Assembly (NCBI RefSeq): GCF_019669985.1
Contig: NZ_AP019782.1
Location: forward strand, 1,604,501 to 1,668,500
Source: Methylogaea oryzae
Lineage (GTDB): Bacteria > Pseudomonadota > Gammaproteobacteria > Methylococcales > Methylococcaceae
Reading direction: 5' to 3'
Length of the DNA: 64,000 nucleotides
How positions within the stretch are numbered: position 1 is the stretch's first letter; every line of letters begins with the position of its first letter. A program made the position numbers and the translations under genes. The notes below the pieces were generated by a model. That model searched no databases. It saw nothing but the letters and a program-made list of their open reading frames with translations, and was not told where the DNA came from. This document shows, piece by piece, positions 45,311-54,223 of the stretch.

Positions 45311-45423
45311 TCGTCGGGTAGGGGGGAGAACGAGCGGCGCGTGCGCGTCGGTTTTCCCCTTGGCTTATTATCGATGCTGCCATGATCGTGCTCTGAATTA
45401 CCCAAAAATGTCGAGGATATAAC

Positions 45424-45873
45424 ATGGCATTCGTTGTAGAAAAAGACAGTGGATTGATACCGCAAGTGCTTGCCGCCATTTTGGACGAATGTGTGAATGG
45501 CGTGACGCTGGCCGACCCGGATATCGAAGATGCGCCGATTGTCTACGCGAACAAGGCGTTTGAGCGGCTTACCGGCTATTCTCAAGAGGAAATCATCGGC
45601 CACAATTGCCGGTTTTTGCAGGGCGCCGACCGGGAGCAGCCCGGACGCTACCAGATCCGCGAGGCCATGGAAAAACATGAAGCCGTCGAAGTGACGCTGC
45701 GCAATTATAAAAAAGACGGATCGTTGTTTTTAAACCGTTTGAAAATCGTTCCCCTGTTCGACCGAAAAAAGCGGGTGATCTATTATCTCGGCGTGCAATA
45801 CGACATCACCAGCCAGGTTCAGGCCAACGACGAAATCCAGAAGCTGACGGATTTGCTGGGCGCGGCGTCATGA
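45424..45873 (+). CDS. short LOV blue-light photoreceptor
   Basis: A 149-residue protein that is a single LOV domain with short flanking helices. The flavin-adduct motif GHNCRFLQG is intact, with reactive Cys62. YANKAFERLTGYSQEEIIG precedes it; further flavin-contact regions are LRNYKKDGSLFLNRL and the final strand YYLGVQYDIT. No output domain is fused, as in the short LOV proteins of Pseudomonas putida. It probably acts by light-dependent dimer or partner changes. It lies 48 bp before the sterol-desaturase-type hydroxylase gene. Confidence 0.93.
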   Translation: MAFVVEKDSGLIPQVLAAILDECVNGVTLADPDIEDAPIVYANKAFERLTGYSQEEIIGHNCRFLQGADREQPGRYQIREAMEKHEAVEVTLRNYKKDGSLFLNRLKIVPLFDRKKRVIYYLGVQYDITSQVQANDEIQKLTDLLGAAS

Positions 45874-45921
45874 TTCGGCTGACCGGACGTTTTGCGACGA
45901 CAAGCAATGGAGGATCGAGGC

Positions 45922-46734
45922 ATGAGCAACGATAGCGGGCTGTTGTTTAGCGAGCAATTGTTCGGCTTGGCGTTGATTGCTTTCGCGGCGCTGTTGGTGT
46001 TGGAGAAATTTCGGCCTTACCGGGTGTTTCCAACCCATGTGTATAAGGAATCGGTCGTAACCAATACCACCGCGTTCCTGGTGAACAACCTGATACTCAC
46101 CGTGTTGAGGGCCTCGTCGCTATTCTTCGTCGCGCAGGAATTTTCGTCCCACGGCCTGTTGAGCGGGCTGGACGAAGGTCCGCTGAAGTGGCTCATCACT
46201 TTTGTCTTGTTCGATTTCGCCATATACGTGTGGCATGTGGCGGGCCATAAGTACGAGTTCCTCTGGCGCTTCCACAAGGTTCATCACAGCGATAAAACGC
46301 TTAATGTTTCCACCGGCTTTCGCTTTCACGTCATCGACTTGCTGCTGGAGATCGTCTACAAATGCCTGTTTGTCGTCATCGTCGGGGCCAGCGCCTACCT
46401 GATATTGTGCATCGAAATCATCGAGCTGTTTTTCGTGTTTTTCCACCATGTCAATATTAAGGTTCCCAACGAGGAGATGATATCGAAAGTGATTATTACG
46501 CCGTCGCTGCATCGCGCCCACCATTCGACGTTGCGCAAGGAGCACGACAGTAACTACGGCATCGTGCTATCGGCTTGGGACAAGCTATTCGGGACGCAAC
46601 AAGACGTGGTTCCGGAAAACATCGGATTGGATTTGATCGAAGCGAACAATTTCGTGCAGCTGTTTTCCCTGGCGTTCATCACGGAAAACAAGATCCGCCG
46701 ATTGTTGAGTTGGATACCTAAGGGTAAGAAATAA
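45922..46734 (+). CDS. sterol desaturase / fatty acid hydroxylase family membrane enzyme
   Basis: A 270-residue integral membrane di-iron oxygenase. The histidine boxes are present: HVAGH, HKVHHS and HRAHHS, placed between about four or five hydrophobic segments. Family members hydroxylate or desaturate sterols, fatty acids, carotenoids or alkyl-glycerol lipids. The start at 45922 is backed by GGAGG 8 nt upstream; an ATG 15 nt earlier is less likely. Neighbouring photoreceptor genes hint at a light-induced lipid or carotenoid change, which is inference. Confidence 0.88.
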   Translation: MSNDSGLLFSEQLFGLALIAFAALLVLEKFRPYRVFPTHVYKESVVTNTTAFLVNNLILTVLRASSLFFVAQEFSSHGLLSGLDEGPLKWLITFVLFDFAIYVWHVAGHKYEFLWRFHKVHHSDKTLNVSTGFRFHVIDLLLEIVYKCLFVVIVGASAYLILCIEIIELFFVFFHHVNIKVPNEEMISKVIITPSLHRAHHSTLRKEHDSNYGIVLSAWDKLFGTQQDVVPENIGLDLIEANNFVQLFSLAFITENKIRRLLSWIPKGKK

Positions 46735-46765
46735 CAGGCGCGGCTATTGCTATTGGTGTCAGGTA

Positions 46766-47722
46766 ATGATTATTAAAACTGGGCGGGATATAAGCGCCGG
46801 TGAGATTACCGACGAAAAGACGTTTCGCGAGCGGCGGAAAATTCTCAAGCTGGTATTGGCATCGGCTGTGGCGCAGTCCGCTGCGGTTTCCGCCGTCGCC
46901 AACGCCACGGATGCGTCGCCGCCGCCCGCCGGATCGGCCGTGCCCCGGCAGCCCGATTTGGTGGCGACCCCCAAGGGCCTGGTGGAAACCTACAACAATT
47001 ATTACGAGTTCTCTTTCGACAAAGGCGAGGTGGCGAAGCTCGCGCAATCGCTGAGTACGCAACCTTGGTCCGTCGAAATCGCCGGCGAAGTGGAAAGACC
47101 GGGGGTATTTGGGCTGGAAGACCTTCTTCGCGCACAGGACCTGCGCGAATACGTTTACCGTTTCCGCTGCGTGGAAGCCTGGTCGATGGTGGTGCCGTGG
47201 ATCGGCTTTCCCTTGGCGGCCTTGATCAAGGCCGCCAAGCCTTTGTCGAGCGCAAAGTTCGTTAAATTCACGGCGCTTTTCGCTCCGGACGTGATGCCCA
47301 ATCAGCGGAAGGGGGCGATGCTGCAATGGCCTTACGTGGAGGGGCTGCGCATCGACGAAGCGGTCCATCCTTTGACCATACTGGCCACCGGGATGTACGG
47401 CGAAGCGTTGCCTAAGCAAAACGGCGCGCCGTTGCGCCTGGTCGTTCCGTGGAAATACGGGTTCAAGAGCATCAAGGGGATCACCAAAATCGAACTGGTG
47501 AGCGACATGCCGCTTACTTCCTGGCGTCAGTACGCCCCTCAGGAATACGGGTTTTACGCCAATGTGAATCCCGCCGTGCCTCATCCCCGTTGGAGCCAAA
47601 GCAGCGAGCGCAGCTTGGGGAGCGGCTTCTTCACGCCTCGCCGCGCCACGCAACCGTTCAACGGCTACGGCGACCAAGTGGCGTCGCTATACAGCGACAT
47701 GAACCTGAGGCTGTTTTTCTGA
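46766..47722 (+). CDS. msrP: periplasmic methionine sulfoxide reductase, molybdenum subunit
   Basis: A 318-residue MsrP (YedY) protein that repairs oxidised methionine in periplasmic proteins. The N-terminal ERRKILKL plus hydrophobic stretch suits a Tat signal, needed for the folded molybdopterin enzyme. The Mo-ligating cysteine is Cys135 in YRFRCVEAWSMVVPW. SWRQYAPQEYGFYANVNP and PRWSQSSER near the end are also typical. Its stop overlaps the msrQ start (ATGATG read across TGA). Confidence 0.94.
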   Translation: MIIKTGRDISAGEITDEKTFRERRKILKLVLASAVAQSAAVSAVANATDASPPPAGSAVPRQPDLVATPKGLVETYNNYYEFSFDKGEVAKLAQSLSTQPWSVEIAGEVERPGVFGLEDLLRAQDLREYVYRFRCVEAWSMVVPWIGFPLAALIKAAKPLSSAKFVKFTALFAPDVMPNQRKGAMLQWPYVEGLRIDEAVHPLTILATGMYGEALPKQNGAPLRLVVPWKYGFKSIKGITKIELVSDMPLTSWRQYAPQEYGFYANVNPAVPHPRWSQSSERSLGSGFFTPRRATQPFNGYGDQVASLYSDMNLRLFF

Positions 47723-48345
47723 TGATGGGGTCTTTCGACCGATTCTGGCTGGTGCTGGCCGCCTGTTTCATACCGGCGATCTGGCTGGTGGCCGATATCG
47801 CCGGCGAAAGATTGGGCGCCAATCCCATCCAAGGCCTCCATATCCGTCTCGGCGACCTGTCCTTGCGCTTTCTCCTCGTCACCTTGGCGGTGACGCCGCT
47901 GCAAATGCTGACGGGAGTCGGCGGTATGGCCCGCTATCGGCAAATGTTCGGCTTGATGGCTTTTTTTTATGCCACGCTGCACGTCCTAGGCTACCTCGTG
48001 GTGGACCATGCCGGCGACTGGCGCTTGATCGCAATGGACATATGGGAAAGCCGGTACATCTGGCTCGGGGTGGCGGCGTATTTGATCCTGTTGATGTTGG
48101 CGGTGACTTCGCCAAAAAAGGCGAAAATCCGTTTGGGGAAGTCATGGAAAAAATTGCATCGGCTGATTTATCCCTGCGCGCTGGCGGCCAGTTTCCATTA
48201 TTTGTGGCAATTCAAGGGAGACATGGCGGAGCCCTTGTTCTATCTGGCGGCCCTGCTGCTGCTGTTGGGGTTCCGTTTGCTGCCTAAAGCGAAGCGGAAG
48301 AGCGTCGCCGCGGCGTTTTCGTCCGCCTCGTCGGAGAAGTCCTAA
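47722..48345 (+). CDS. msrQ: heme-binding membrane subunit MsrQ
   Basis: A 207-residue, six-helix membrane protein of the ferric reductase-like (YedZ) family. It passes electrons from the quinone pool to MsrP. Typical marks are the LGDLSLRFLLVTLAVTPL helix, YRQMFGLMAFFYATLHVLGY (heme His), and HRLIYPCALAASFHYLW. The start shares one base with the msrP stop, so coupling is tight. A longer upstream frame is a shadow of msrP. Confidence 0.93.
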   Translation: MMGSFDRFWLVLAACFIPAIWLVADIAGERLGANPIQGLHIRLGDLSLRFLLVTLAVTPLQMLTGVGGMARYRQMFGLMAFFYATLHVLGYLVVDHAGDWRLIAMDIWESRYIWLGVAAYLILLMLAVTSPKKAKIRLGKSWKKLHRLIYPCALAASFHYLWQFKGDMAEPLFYLAALLLLLGFRLLPKAKRKSVAAAFSSASSEKS

Positions 48346-48411
48346 CGCACCGAAAGTGAAGGGGTTTTACCGGTAAGGCAGTCGTCTGGATTTTCGAGGG
48401 GGGATTCCGGC

Positions 48412-51400
48412 ATGGGTATGAAAGCGATCAAGGCCGCGCCGAGCCTCTCTCCCGCGCTGTTCGCCGCTGCCGCGGCGCTGTTCTTCGCCGGCGCATGTTC
48501 CGCCCACGAACGCTGGATTTTGACCCCGGACCAGATCGCCCGGTGGAACGCCTTGCCCAAGCCGTCGCTGTATTCGGAACTCTCGTTCCTCAATGTGTCG
48601 ATGGTGTTGCTGTTCCTGGTGTTCATCGTGGGCTGGATCCGCCTCGGCTACACCGGCGCCCGGGAGCTGTTTCCCGACCTGCAAGCCCGGCTCGCTTCAT
48701 ACGGCGAGCATGTGCCGCGTATCCTGCGCGTCTGCCTCGCGTGGATGTTGATTTCCTCCGCCTTGGGGATGGAGCCTCGCATCGGTGTGGCGCCGTTCAC
48801 TTCGCCGACGCTCATCGCCCCCGATTTGCAAGTCGGCGAACTCGGCGCGCGTTGGGGTTGGCTGCCGTGGGCCGAATTGCTGCTGGGGCTGGCCATCCTT
48901 TTCGGCGTTTATGTGCGCTTATGCGCCGTGGCGCTGATGCTGCTCGGCCTGTCGGCGGGCGGACTGTTCGGCGTGGATTTCCTCGCCTACGGCGGCGCCT
49001 TGTTCGGGGCATCCATTTACCTGCTGCTGCAGGGGCCCGGCAGGCATTATCCGCCGCTCCCGACGCCGGCCTTCCTGCAAGGGGCGCAGGCCTGGCTGGC
49101 GGCGCAACCGCGAGCGCGCGCGCAGGCGATCATGCGGATCTTGACCGGCATCACCATGGTGTACCTCGGGATCGCCTATAAGATCCTGCAGCCCAACTTG
49201 GCCCTGGCCATCATCACCACTTATCACGTGCCGATCCTCTCCGCCGCGCCGGAAGCCTTTTCGCTTTTGATGGCCTTGGTGGAAGTGTCCGCCGGCGTTT
49301 TGCTGATCGCCGGAATCCTGCTGCGGCCGTTGTCGCTTTTCCTGTTGTTCGCCTTCGTGTCTTTCGCCTTGCTGTTGCCGGAAACCTTGACGTCGCACAT
49401 TCTGTTTTACGGCGTCATGCTCTCGTGCCTGATCAATTCCGCCGGCCATTGGCGCATGCCCAGGCCGCGGGACCAAGAGGCGCAAATTCTGATCGTCGGC
49501 GGCGGATTCGCGGCGCTGCATGCGGCTTTAAAAGTCGAGCGCTTGGCCGGCGCCTATAGCAATGTCCGCGTCACCTTGCTGCACGATAATTCCAATTTCC
49601 TGCTGACGCCGTTATTGCCCGAAGTGATCGGCGGAAGCGTGCAGCCCAACAATGTGATCAACCCCATCCGGCGTATCGTTGCGCAAACCCAGGTGGTGGT
49701 CGGGCGCTTGGAGTGCATCGACGAGTCCAACCGGCAGGTTATCGCGCGACGACCCAGCGGAGAGCGCATCCGCTTGCCGTTCGACCAACTGGTTTTGGCG
49801 CAAACGAGCAAGCCGAATGTGACGGCCGTGACCGGCATCGTGTCCCATGGGATTCCGCTGGATTCGGTGGGCGATGCGTTGAATATCAGGAAGCGCTTGC
49901 TGGATCTGGTGGAGGAGGCGGACTTTTGCGCGGCGGCCAAGGAGGCCGGCCACGTGCTGGATATCGCCATCATCGGCTCGGGAGAACTGGCGTCCGGCAT
50001 CGCCGCGGAAGTTTGCCAGATGTTGCGCGCGGCGGAGCCTTCTTACCCGACGCTGACACGCAACGGTTGGGCGGTGCATCTCTACGAGGACGCCGATTAT
50101 CGCTATAGCGACTTCGAGAACGACATCATGCCGTTGCGCGATCGCTGCCTGGCGAAGGCGGGCGTTACTTTGCATCCGGGCGAGCGGGTCGCCAGCGTCA
50201 CGCCGCAGGAAATCACGCTGGCCGACGGCGGGTGCCGAAGCTGCGCCATGGTGATCAACGCCAGTTTCAGCCCGCCCACGGTACGCTTCCAAAACGCCGA
50301 AAGCTTGACCTGGCCCTTGGCCCTGGACGAAACACTGGCTCTGGAAAGCCATCCCCATCTCTGGGTGGCGGCCCCCAATCATACGGGGGAAGGACAGCCT
50401 TACCCGTCGGCGGCTCAGTGGCAAGCCATCGGGGCCGCGGTCGGCTACAACGCTTGGGCGGTGTCGCAAGGCTTCAGTCCGCGCCCTTTCCGCGCCCGCG
50501 AGCGATTGATCCGGCCCTACGGCATCGGCTTTTACTCTCTGTGCCGCATCGGCGTTGCGACCTTCAGCGGCGTGGCCGCCTGGCTGGTGTCCAGACTGGA
50601 CAACCTGTGGGTCGTGCCCGGCCTGGAAAAAAATCTGCGCATCATGATCGACTGGGCGCTGGTGATTCCTTTCCGCAGCGACATCGCGGTGCTCGCGTCG
50701 TCGCCGACCGCCCGTTTGCAACGGGTGCGTTTCGAGAAAGGGGAGGAAATCTTCCACCAGGGCGAAGAAGCCGAACTGGCCTATGTGGTCGAGTCAGGCC
50801 GCCTGGAAGTCATCAAGGACGGGCAAAAAGTCGGCGAGCTGGGCGTGGGAGACTATTTCGGCGAAATCGCCATGGCGCATCTGAGCCGAAGAGCGGAAAC
50901 GGTGCGCTGTATCTCGCCCTGCGAACTCACCGTGCTCTCCCAGAGCGACTTCAGAGCGCTCACCAAGGGAACGGGGCTCATGACCAAGGCCATGCAGCGG
51001 CTTGCCCATGACCGTTCCGAACTCTCGGACGCCGACAGCGAGGGCGGCATCAAGCGCGTTGTGTACGTCAGCACCATGCATGCGCCTTTCTCCGAAACGG
51101 ACATTATCGAGCTGGGTAGACAGTCGAGCATGAATAATCAAAAAGTCGGTTTGACCGGTATTTTGATTTCCGTCCACGAATATTTTTTCCAAATATTGGA
51201 AGGAAAGGCGGATGCGCTGGACGACTTGCTGGAAAAAATACGCAACGATCCGCGCCATCGGGATTTGACAGTGCTCAGCGTGGAATACGGATTGGAGGAA
51301 CGCTTGTTTACCGACTGGGGCATGAAAACGATTTGCCTCACCGAGGAAAGCGGTATCCTGATGCAGGCGATACGCATGATGCTGCAAAACATTGCGCAAT

Positions 51401-52062
51401 CCCATCACATCATCGGTTGTTATACGCAACCCGCCGTATTGAAGCTGTTGACCGACGGCATAAATCCGCTGCGTATTCCGGCCCAATCGACGGAGAAAAC
51501 GGTGGTCGTCGGAACCATGACGGGGCTGGAGCAACTGCAGGAACAATATCCGGCCCAAAGCTTGGCCGAAGTCGTCAACAGCTATCTCGAGGTTTGCTCC
51601 ACCTGTATCGTCGAGCACGGGGGGCAGGTGGCCAAATACTTGGGCGATGGCTTCATCGCCCACTTTTCCCAATCCGGGGGAGATGCGGCCATTGCCGCTT
51701 GTCTCGACGCCTTGCGGGGATTGCAGCAGTTGAGGCGCCGGGATGATCCCCGTTTTCAGCGGATTGACGGCGCTTTTGGTATCGACATAGGGCCGGTGAT
51801 CGAGGGCAATATCGGTTCGTCGCTGAAAATGGACTATACGATTGCCGGTGCCGCGGTCAAAAGCGCCATGCGTATGGAAGCGTTGGCTCAAGCCGCCGCC
51901 AAGCCTTTGGTCGCGAGCAACGCCGTGCGGAAACGGGTGCAAGGGACTTGGCGACTCGAGCGTTTACCGGCGGCAAATCGGAAGGGAGCCCCCCGTCCGC
52001 GGGATGCCTATACGATCCCCGATACCCTGATCGAAGATTTACAGCCTCATATAATGAATTAA
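48412..52062 (+). CDS. DoxX-like membrane/NDH-2/cNMP/BLUF/pseudo-adenylyl-cyclase fusion
   Basis: A 1216-residue fusion. Residues 1-345: signal-like start and many membrane helices (DoxX-like). About 355-760: FAD/NAD(P)H oxidoreductase of NDH-2 type (ILIVGGGFAALHAA; second nucleotide fold AIIGSGELASG). About 768-860: cyclic-nucleotide-binding domain (GDYFGEIAMAH, RRAETVR). About 880-975: BLUF domain with Tyr885, Gln927 (FFQILEG), NNQ and the WGMKTI tail, all expected flavin residues. About 1025-1190: class III cyclase domain, strongly like the Beggiatoa photoactivated cyclase (TDGINPL, VIEGNIGSSLKMDYT). The first metal Asp is Thr1035, the adenine-specifying Asp is Ala1147 and the transition-state Asn is Lys1150, while Asp1079 and Arg1154 remain. 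Cyclase activity is therefore doubtful. Confidence 0.92.
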   Translation: MGMKAIKAAPSLSPALFAAAAALFFAGACSAHERWILTPDQIARWNALPKPSLYSELSFLNVSMVLLFLVFIVGWIRLGYTGARELFPDLQARLASYGEHVPRILRVCLAWMLISSALGMEPRIGVAPFTSPTLIAPDLQVGELGARWGWLPWAELLLGLAILFGVYVRLCAVALMLLGLSAGGLFGVDFLAYGGALFGASIYLLLQGPGRHYPPLPTPAFLQGAQAWLAAQPRARAQAIMRILTGITMVYLGIAYKILQPNLALAIITTYHVPILSAAPEAFSLLMALVEVSAGVLLIAGILLRPLSLFLLFAFVSFALLLPETLTSHILFYGVMLSCLINSAGHWRMPRPRDQEAQILIVGGGFAALHAALKVERLAGAYSNVRVTLLHDNSNFLLTPLLPEVIGGSVQPNNVINPIRRIVAQTQVVVGRLECIDESNRQVIARRPSGERIRLPFDQLVLAQTSKPNVTAVTGIVSHGIPLDSVGDALNIRKRLLDLVEEADFCAAAKEAGHVLDIAIIGSGELASGIAAEVCQMLRAAEPSYPTLTRNGWAVHLYEDADYRYSDFENDIMPLRDRCLAKAGVTLHPGERVASVTPQEITLADGGCRSCAMVINASFSPPTVRFQNAESLTWPLALDETLALESHPHLWVAAPNHTGEGQPYPSAAQWQAIGAAVGYNAWAVSQGFSPRPFRARERLIRPYGIGFYSLCRIGVATFSGVAAWLVSRLDNLWVVPGLEKNLRIMIDWALVIPFRSDIAVLASSPTARLQRVRFEKGEEIFHQGEEAELAYVVESGRLEVIKDGQKVGELGVGDYFGEIAMAHLSRRAETVRCISPCELTVLSQSDFRALTKGTGLMTKAMQRLAHDRSELSDADSEGGIKRVVYVSTMHAPFSETDIIELGRQSSMNNQKVGLTGILISVHEYFFQILEGKADALDDLLEKIRNDPRHRDLTVLSVEYGLEERLFTDWGMKTICLTEESGILMQAIRMMLQNIAQSHHIIGCYTQPAVLKLLTDGINPLRIPAQSTEKTVVVGTMTGLEQLQEQYPAQSLAEVVNSYLEVCSTCIVEHGGQVAKYLGDGFIAHFSQSGGDAAIAACLDALRGLQQLRRRDDPRFQRIDGAFGIDIGPVIEGNIGSSLKMDYTIAGAAVKSAMRMEALAQAAAKPLVASNAVRKRVQGTWRLERLPAANRKGAPRPRDAYTIPDTLIEDLQPHIMN

Positions 52063-52137
52063 CCGGTTTGTCCGGTTTGCCGGCATAGGCCAATCGGTGC
52101 GGCGAAAGCCGGCGTTTATTGCTAATAGGTTCCGTTA

Positions 52138-53565
52138 ATGCACACGGCCATCATTTGGTTTCGCCGAGATTTTCGGCTGGCGGATAACCCCGCCTTGGAA
52201 CTCGCCTTGGCGAGCGCGGAGCGAATCGTCCCGCTTTATATCCATGCCCCCGAGGAAGAGGCGGACTGGCCTCCAGGCGGCGCCAGCCGCTGGTGGCTGC
52301 ATCATAGCTTGGCGGCCTTGGACGGCCGCTTGCGCGGCCTGGGCAGCCGGTTGATCCTGCGGCGCGGGCCGGCCCTGTCCGTCTTGCAAAAACTGGCGGC
52401 CGAGTGCGGCGCCACGTCGGTGTATTGGAACCGTCGCTACGAGCCGGCCGCCATCGCCCGCGACAGCGTCGTCAAGACCGCTTTGCGCGCCGCCGGCTTT
52501 ACCGTGCGGAGCGGCAACAGCGCCTTGCTGCGCGAGCCGTGGGAGATTCAGCGCGCCGGCAGGCCTTATCAGGTGTTTACGCCTTATTGGAAGGCGGCGC
52601 GGGCGCTGGGCTGGCCCGCCGCCGGCCCGGCCGCGCCGTCGGCCTTGCCGGCGGTGGCGGAGCTGGACTCGGAACCCCTGGCGGCTTTAGCGCTGTTGCC
52701 GCGCATCGCCTGGGATCGGGAGTTCTACGATTGCTGGACGCCGGGCGAGCAGGGCGCCATCGCCGCCTTGCGGTGCTTCATCGACACCGCCCTTGCGCAT
52801 TACGCCGTTGGGCGCGACATGCCGGCACAGCCCGTCACGTCGAGGCTTTCACCCCATTTGCATTTCGGCGAGATCGGTCCGCGACAGATTGTGCACGCCT
52901 TGCTGGACGAGGGCGACCGGGCGGGCGCGACGGCGGGCCTGGATAAATTCCTCGACGAATTAGGCTGGCGCGAATTCGCGCACTACCTGCTGTATCACTT
53001 CCCCCGCACCGTCACCGAGCCCTTGGACCAGCGCTTCGCCGATATGGCGTGGGAGAGCGACGCCGAGGGATTGCGGGCCTGGCAGCGCGGGCTGACCGGC
53101 TTTCCCCTGGTGGATGCCGGCATGCGGCAACTGTGGCGGACCGGTTGGATGCATAACCGCGTGCGCATGATCGCCGCTTCGCTGTTGGCGAAAAACCTGC
53201 TCCTGCCCTGGCAGGAAGGCGCGCGCTGGTTCTGGGACACCCTGGTGGACGCCGACTTGGCGAACAACGGCTTGGGTTGGCAGTGGGTGGCCGGCTGCGG
53301 GGCGGATGCCGCGCCTTATTTTCGCGTGTTCAATCCGGTGTTGCAGGGGGAGAAATTCGATCCCCAGGGGGATTATGTGCGGCAGTGGGTGCCGGCGCTG
53401 GCGCGCATGCCGGCGCGCTGGATTCACCAGCCCTGGCAGGCGCCGGCAAACGTCTTGGCGCAGGCCGGCGTGCGGTTGGGAGAGACCTATCCGCTGCCCA
53501 TCGTCGACTTGGCCGATAGCCGCCGGCGGGCGTTGCTTGCTTTCGACGCCATCAAGCGGCGCTAA
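52138..53565 (+). CDS. phrB: deoxyribodipyrimidine photolyase (class I CPD type)
   Basis: A 475-residue photolyase that uses blue light and FADH to split pyrimidine dimers. The N-terminal antenna domain starts IIWFRRDFRLADNPAL. The FAD domain has TSRLSPHLHFGEI, ELGWREFAHYLLYHFP, and the RTGWMHNRVRMIAASLLAKNLL... WFWDTLVDADLANNGLGWQW region with the electron-transfer Trp residues and the Asn that contacts flavin N5. The length is typical. It follows the BLUF fusion by 75 bp on the same strand, supporting a light-response role for the whole run. Confidence 0.95.
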   Translation: MHTAIIWFRRDFRLADNPALELALASAERIVPLYIHAPEEEADWPPGGASRWWLHHSLAALDGRLRGLGSRLILRRGPALSVLQKLAAECGATSVYWNRRYEPAAIARDSVVKTALRAAGFTVRSGNSALLREPWEIQRAGRPYQVFTPYWKAARALGWPAAGPAAPSALPAVAELDSEPLAALALLPRIAWDREFYDCWTPGEQGAIAALRCFIDTALAHYAVGRDMPAQPVTSRLSPHLHFGEIGPRQIVHALLDEGDRAGATAGLDKFLDELGWREFAHYLLYHFPRTVTEPLDQRFADMAWESDAEGLRAWQRGLTGFPLVDAGMRQLWRTGWMHNRVRMIAASLLAKNLLLPWQEGARWFWDTLVDADLANNGLGWQWVAGCGADAAPYFRVFNPVLQGEKFDPQGDYVRQWVPALARMPARWIHQPWQAPANVLAQAGVRLGETYPLPIVDLADSRRRALLAFDAIKRR

Positions 53566-53568
53566 TCC

Positions 53569-53790
53569 TCAATAAATCCGGCTGATGATGGTCGCTTCGC
53601 CGAAGTCGTCGGCTTCAATCAGGAACAGGTTGTTTTCCCGGTCTTTCGCCAGGTAGAGGGCTCCGCCCAGGTGCAGGATCACCGGATCGGGCACGATTTG
53701 GTGTACCGCGGCATAGGCCCCGTCCGGTTGCTGGCAGCCGGCCAAGAGGAGGCAGGCCACCGCGGCCAAAAGGAATTTCGATTTGTTCAT
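53569..53790 (-). CDS. small lipoprotein
   Basis: A 73-residue lipoprotein: signal MNKSKFLLAAVACLLLAGC with lipobox LAGC (Cys19). The short mature part looks like beta strands (YLAKDRENNLFLIEADDFGEATIISRIY). The family is unknown. It converges on phrB with only 3 bp between the stops. Confidence 0.7.
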   Translation of the reverse strand: MNKSKFLLAAVACLLLAGCQQPDGAYAAVHQIVPDPVILHLGGALYLAKDRENNLFLIEADDFGEATIISRIY

Positions 53791-54223
53791 GGTCGTCCCG
53801 GCTGTATTTTTCAGTGGGACAGCCGGGCATCCCGCTAGGTTCCCTTGGCGACGCGCCGATCCCGTTGCGGCGCAGCGGGTTTAGGCTTGCGGCAGATCTC
53901 CCTGCGGGGGTTGACGCCTTGGCGGCCATCGGCTCGGCGGTATGATGTTGGGCCGCGTATCCTCGTTTCAACCTGCGCATCGCACGCAGCGGCCTTTTCG
54001 GCGTTCGATGCCGTCAAGGGAAGGCAACGCCAGCGGCGGTAATGCGTATTTCCTACGCAAATTTAATCCCGGGATGACAGTATTTTAATCTCTGTCTTAC
54101 AAAGAAATGGGCTGGATGTGCCTATGATTGGGCCGAGCCCGCTGCGTCCACGGCAATGCGCCGGTACGGCCGCGCGGGAAGCACCAAACCGAAATACGCC
54201 GTATTTTTTAATGGAATTAAATT
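53791..54223. other. 433-bp intergenic region
   Basis: No convincing gene is visible between the small lipoprotein and the plus-strand gene of unknown function. The right-hand 180 bp are noticeably richer in A and T and probably hold that gene's promoter, though no clear consensus pair is seen. Confidence 0.55.

Noticed and set aside
45320-45360. GC-rich imperfect hairpin after the SRPBCC gene as a terminator
   Set aside because: The arms pair poorly and no T-tract follows; not strong enough to list.
47449-48345. A longer start for msrQ within msrP
   Set aside because: The extra 91 residues are a shadow of msrP; MsrQ similarity begins exactly at the ATG overlapping the msrP stop.
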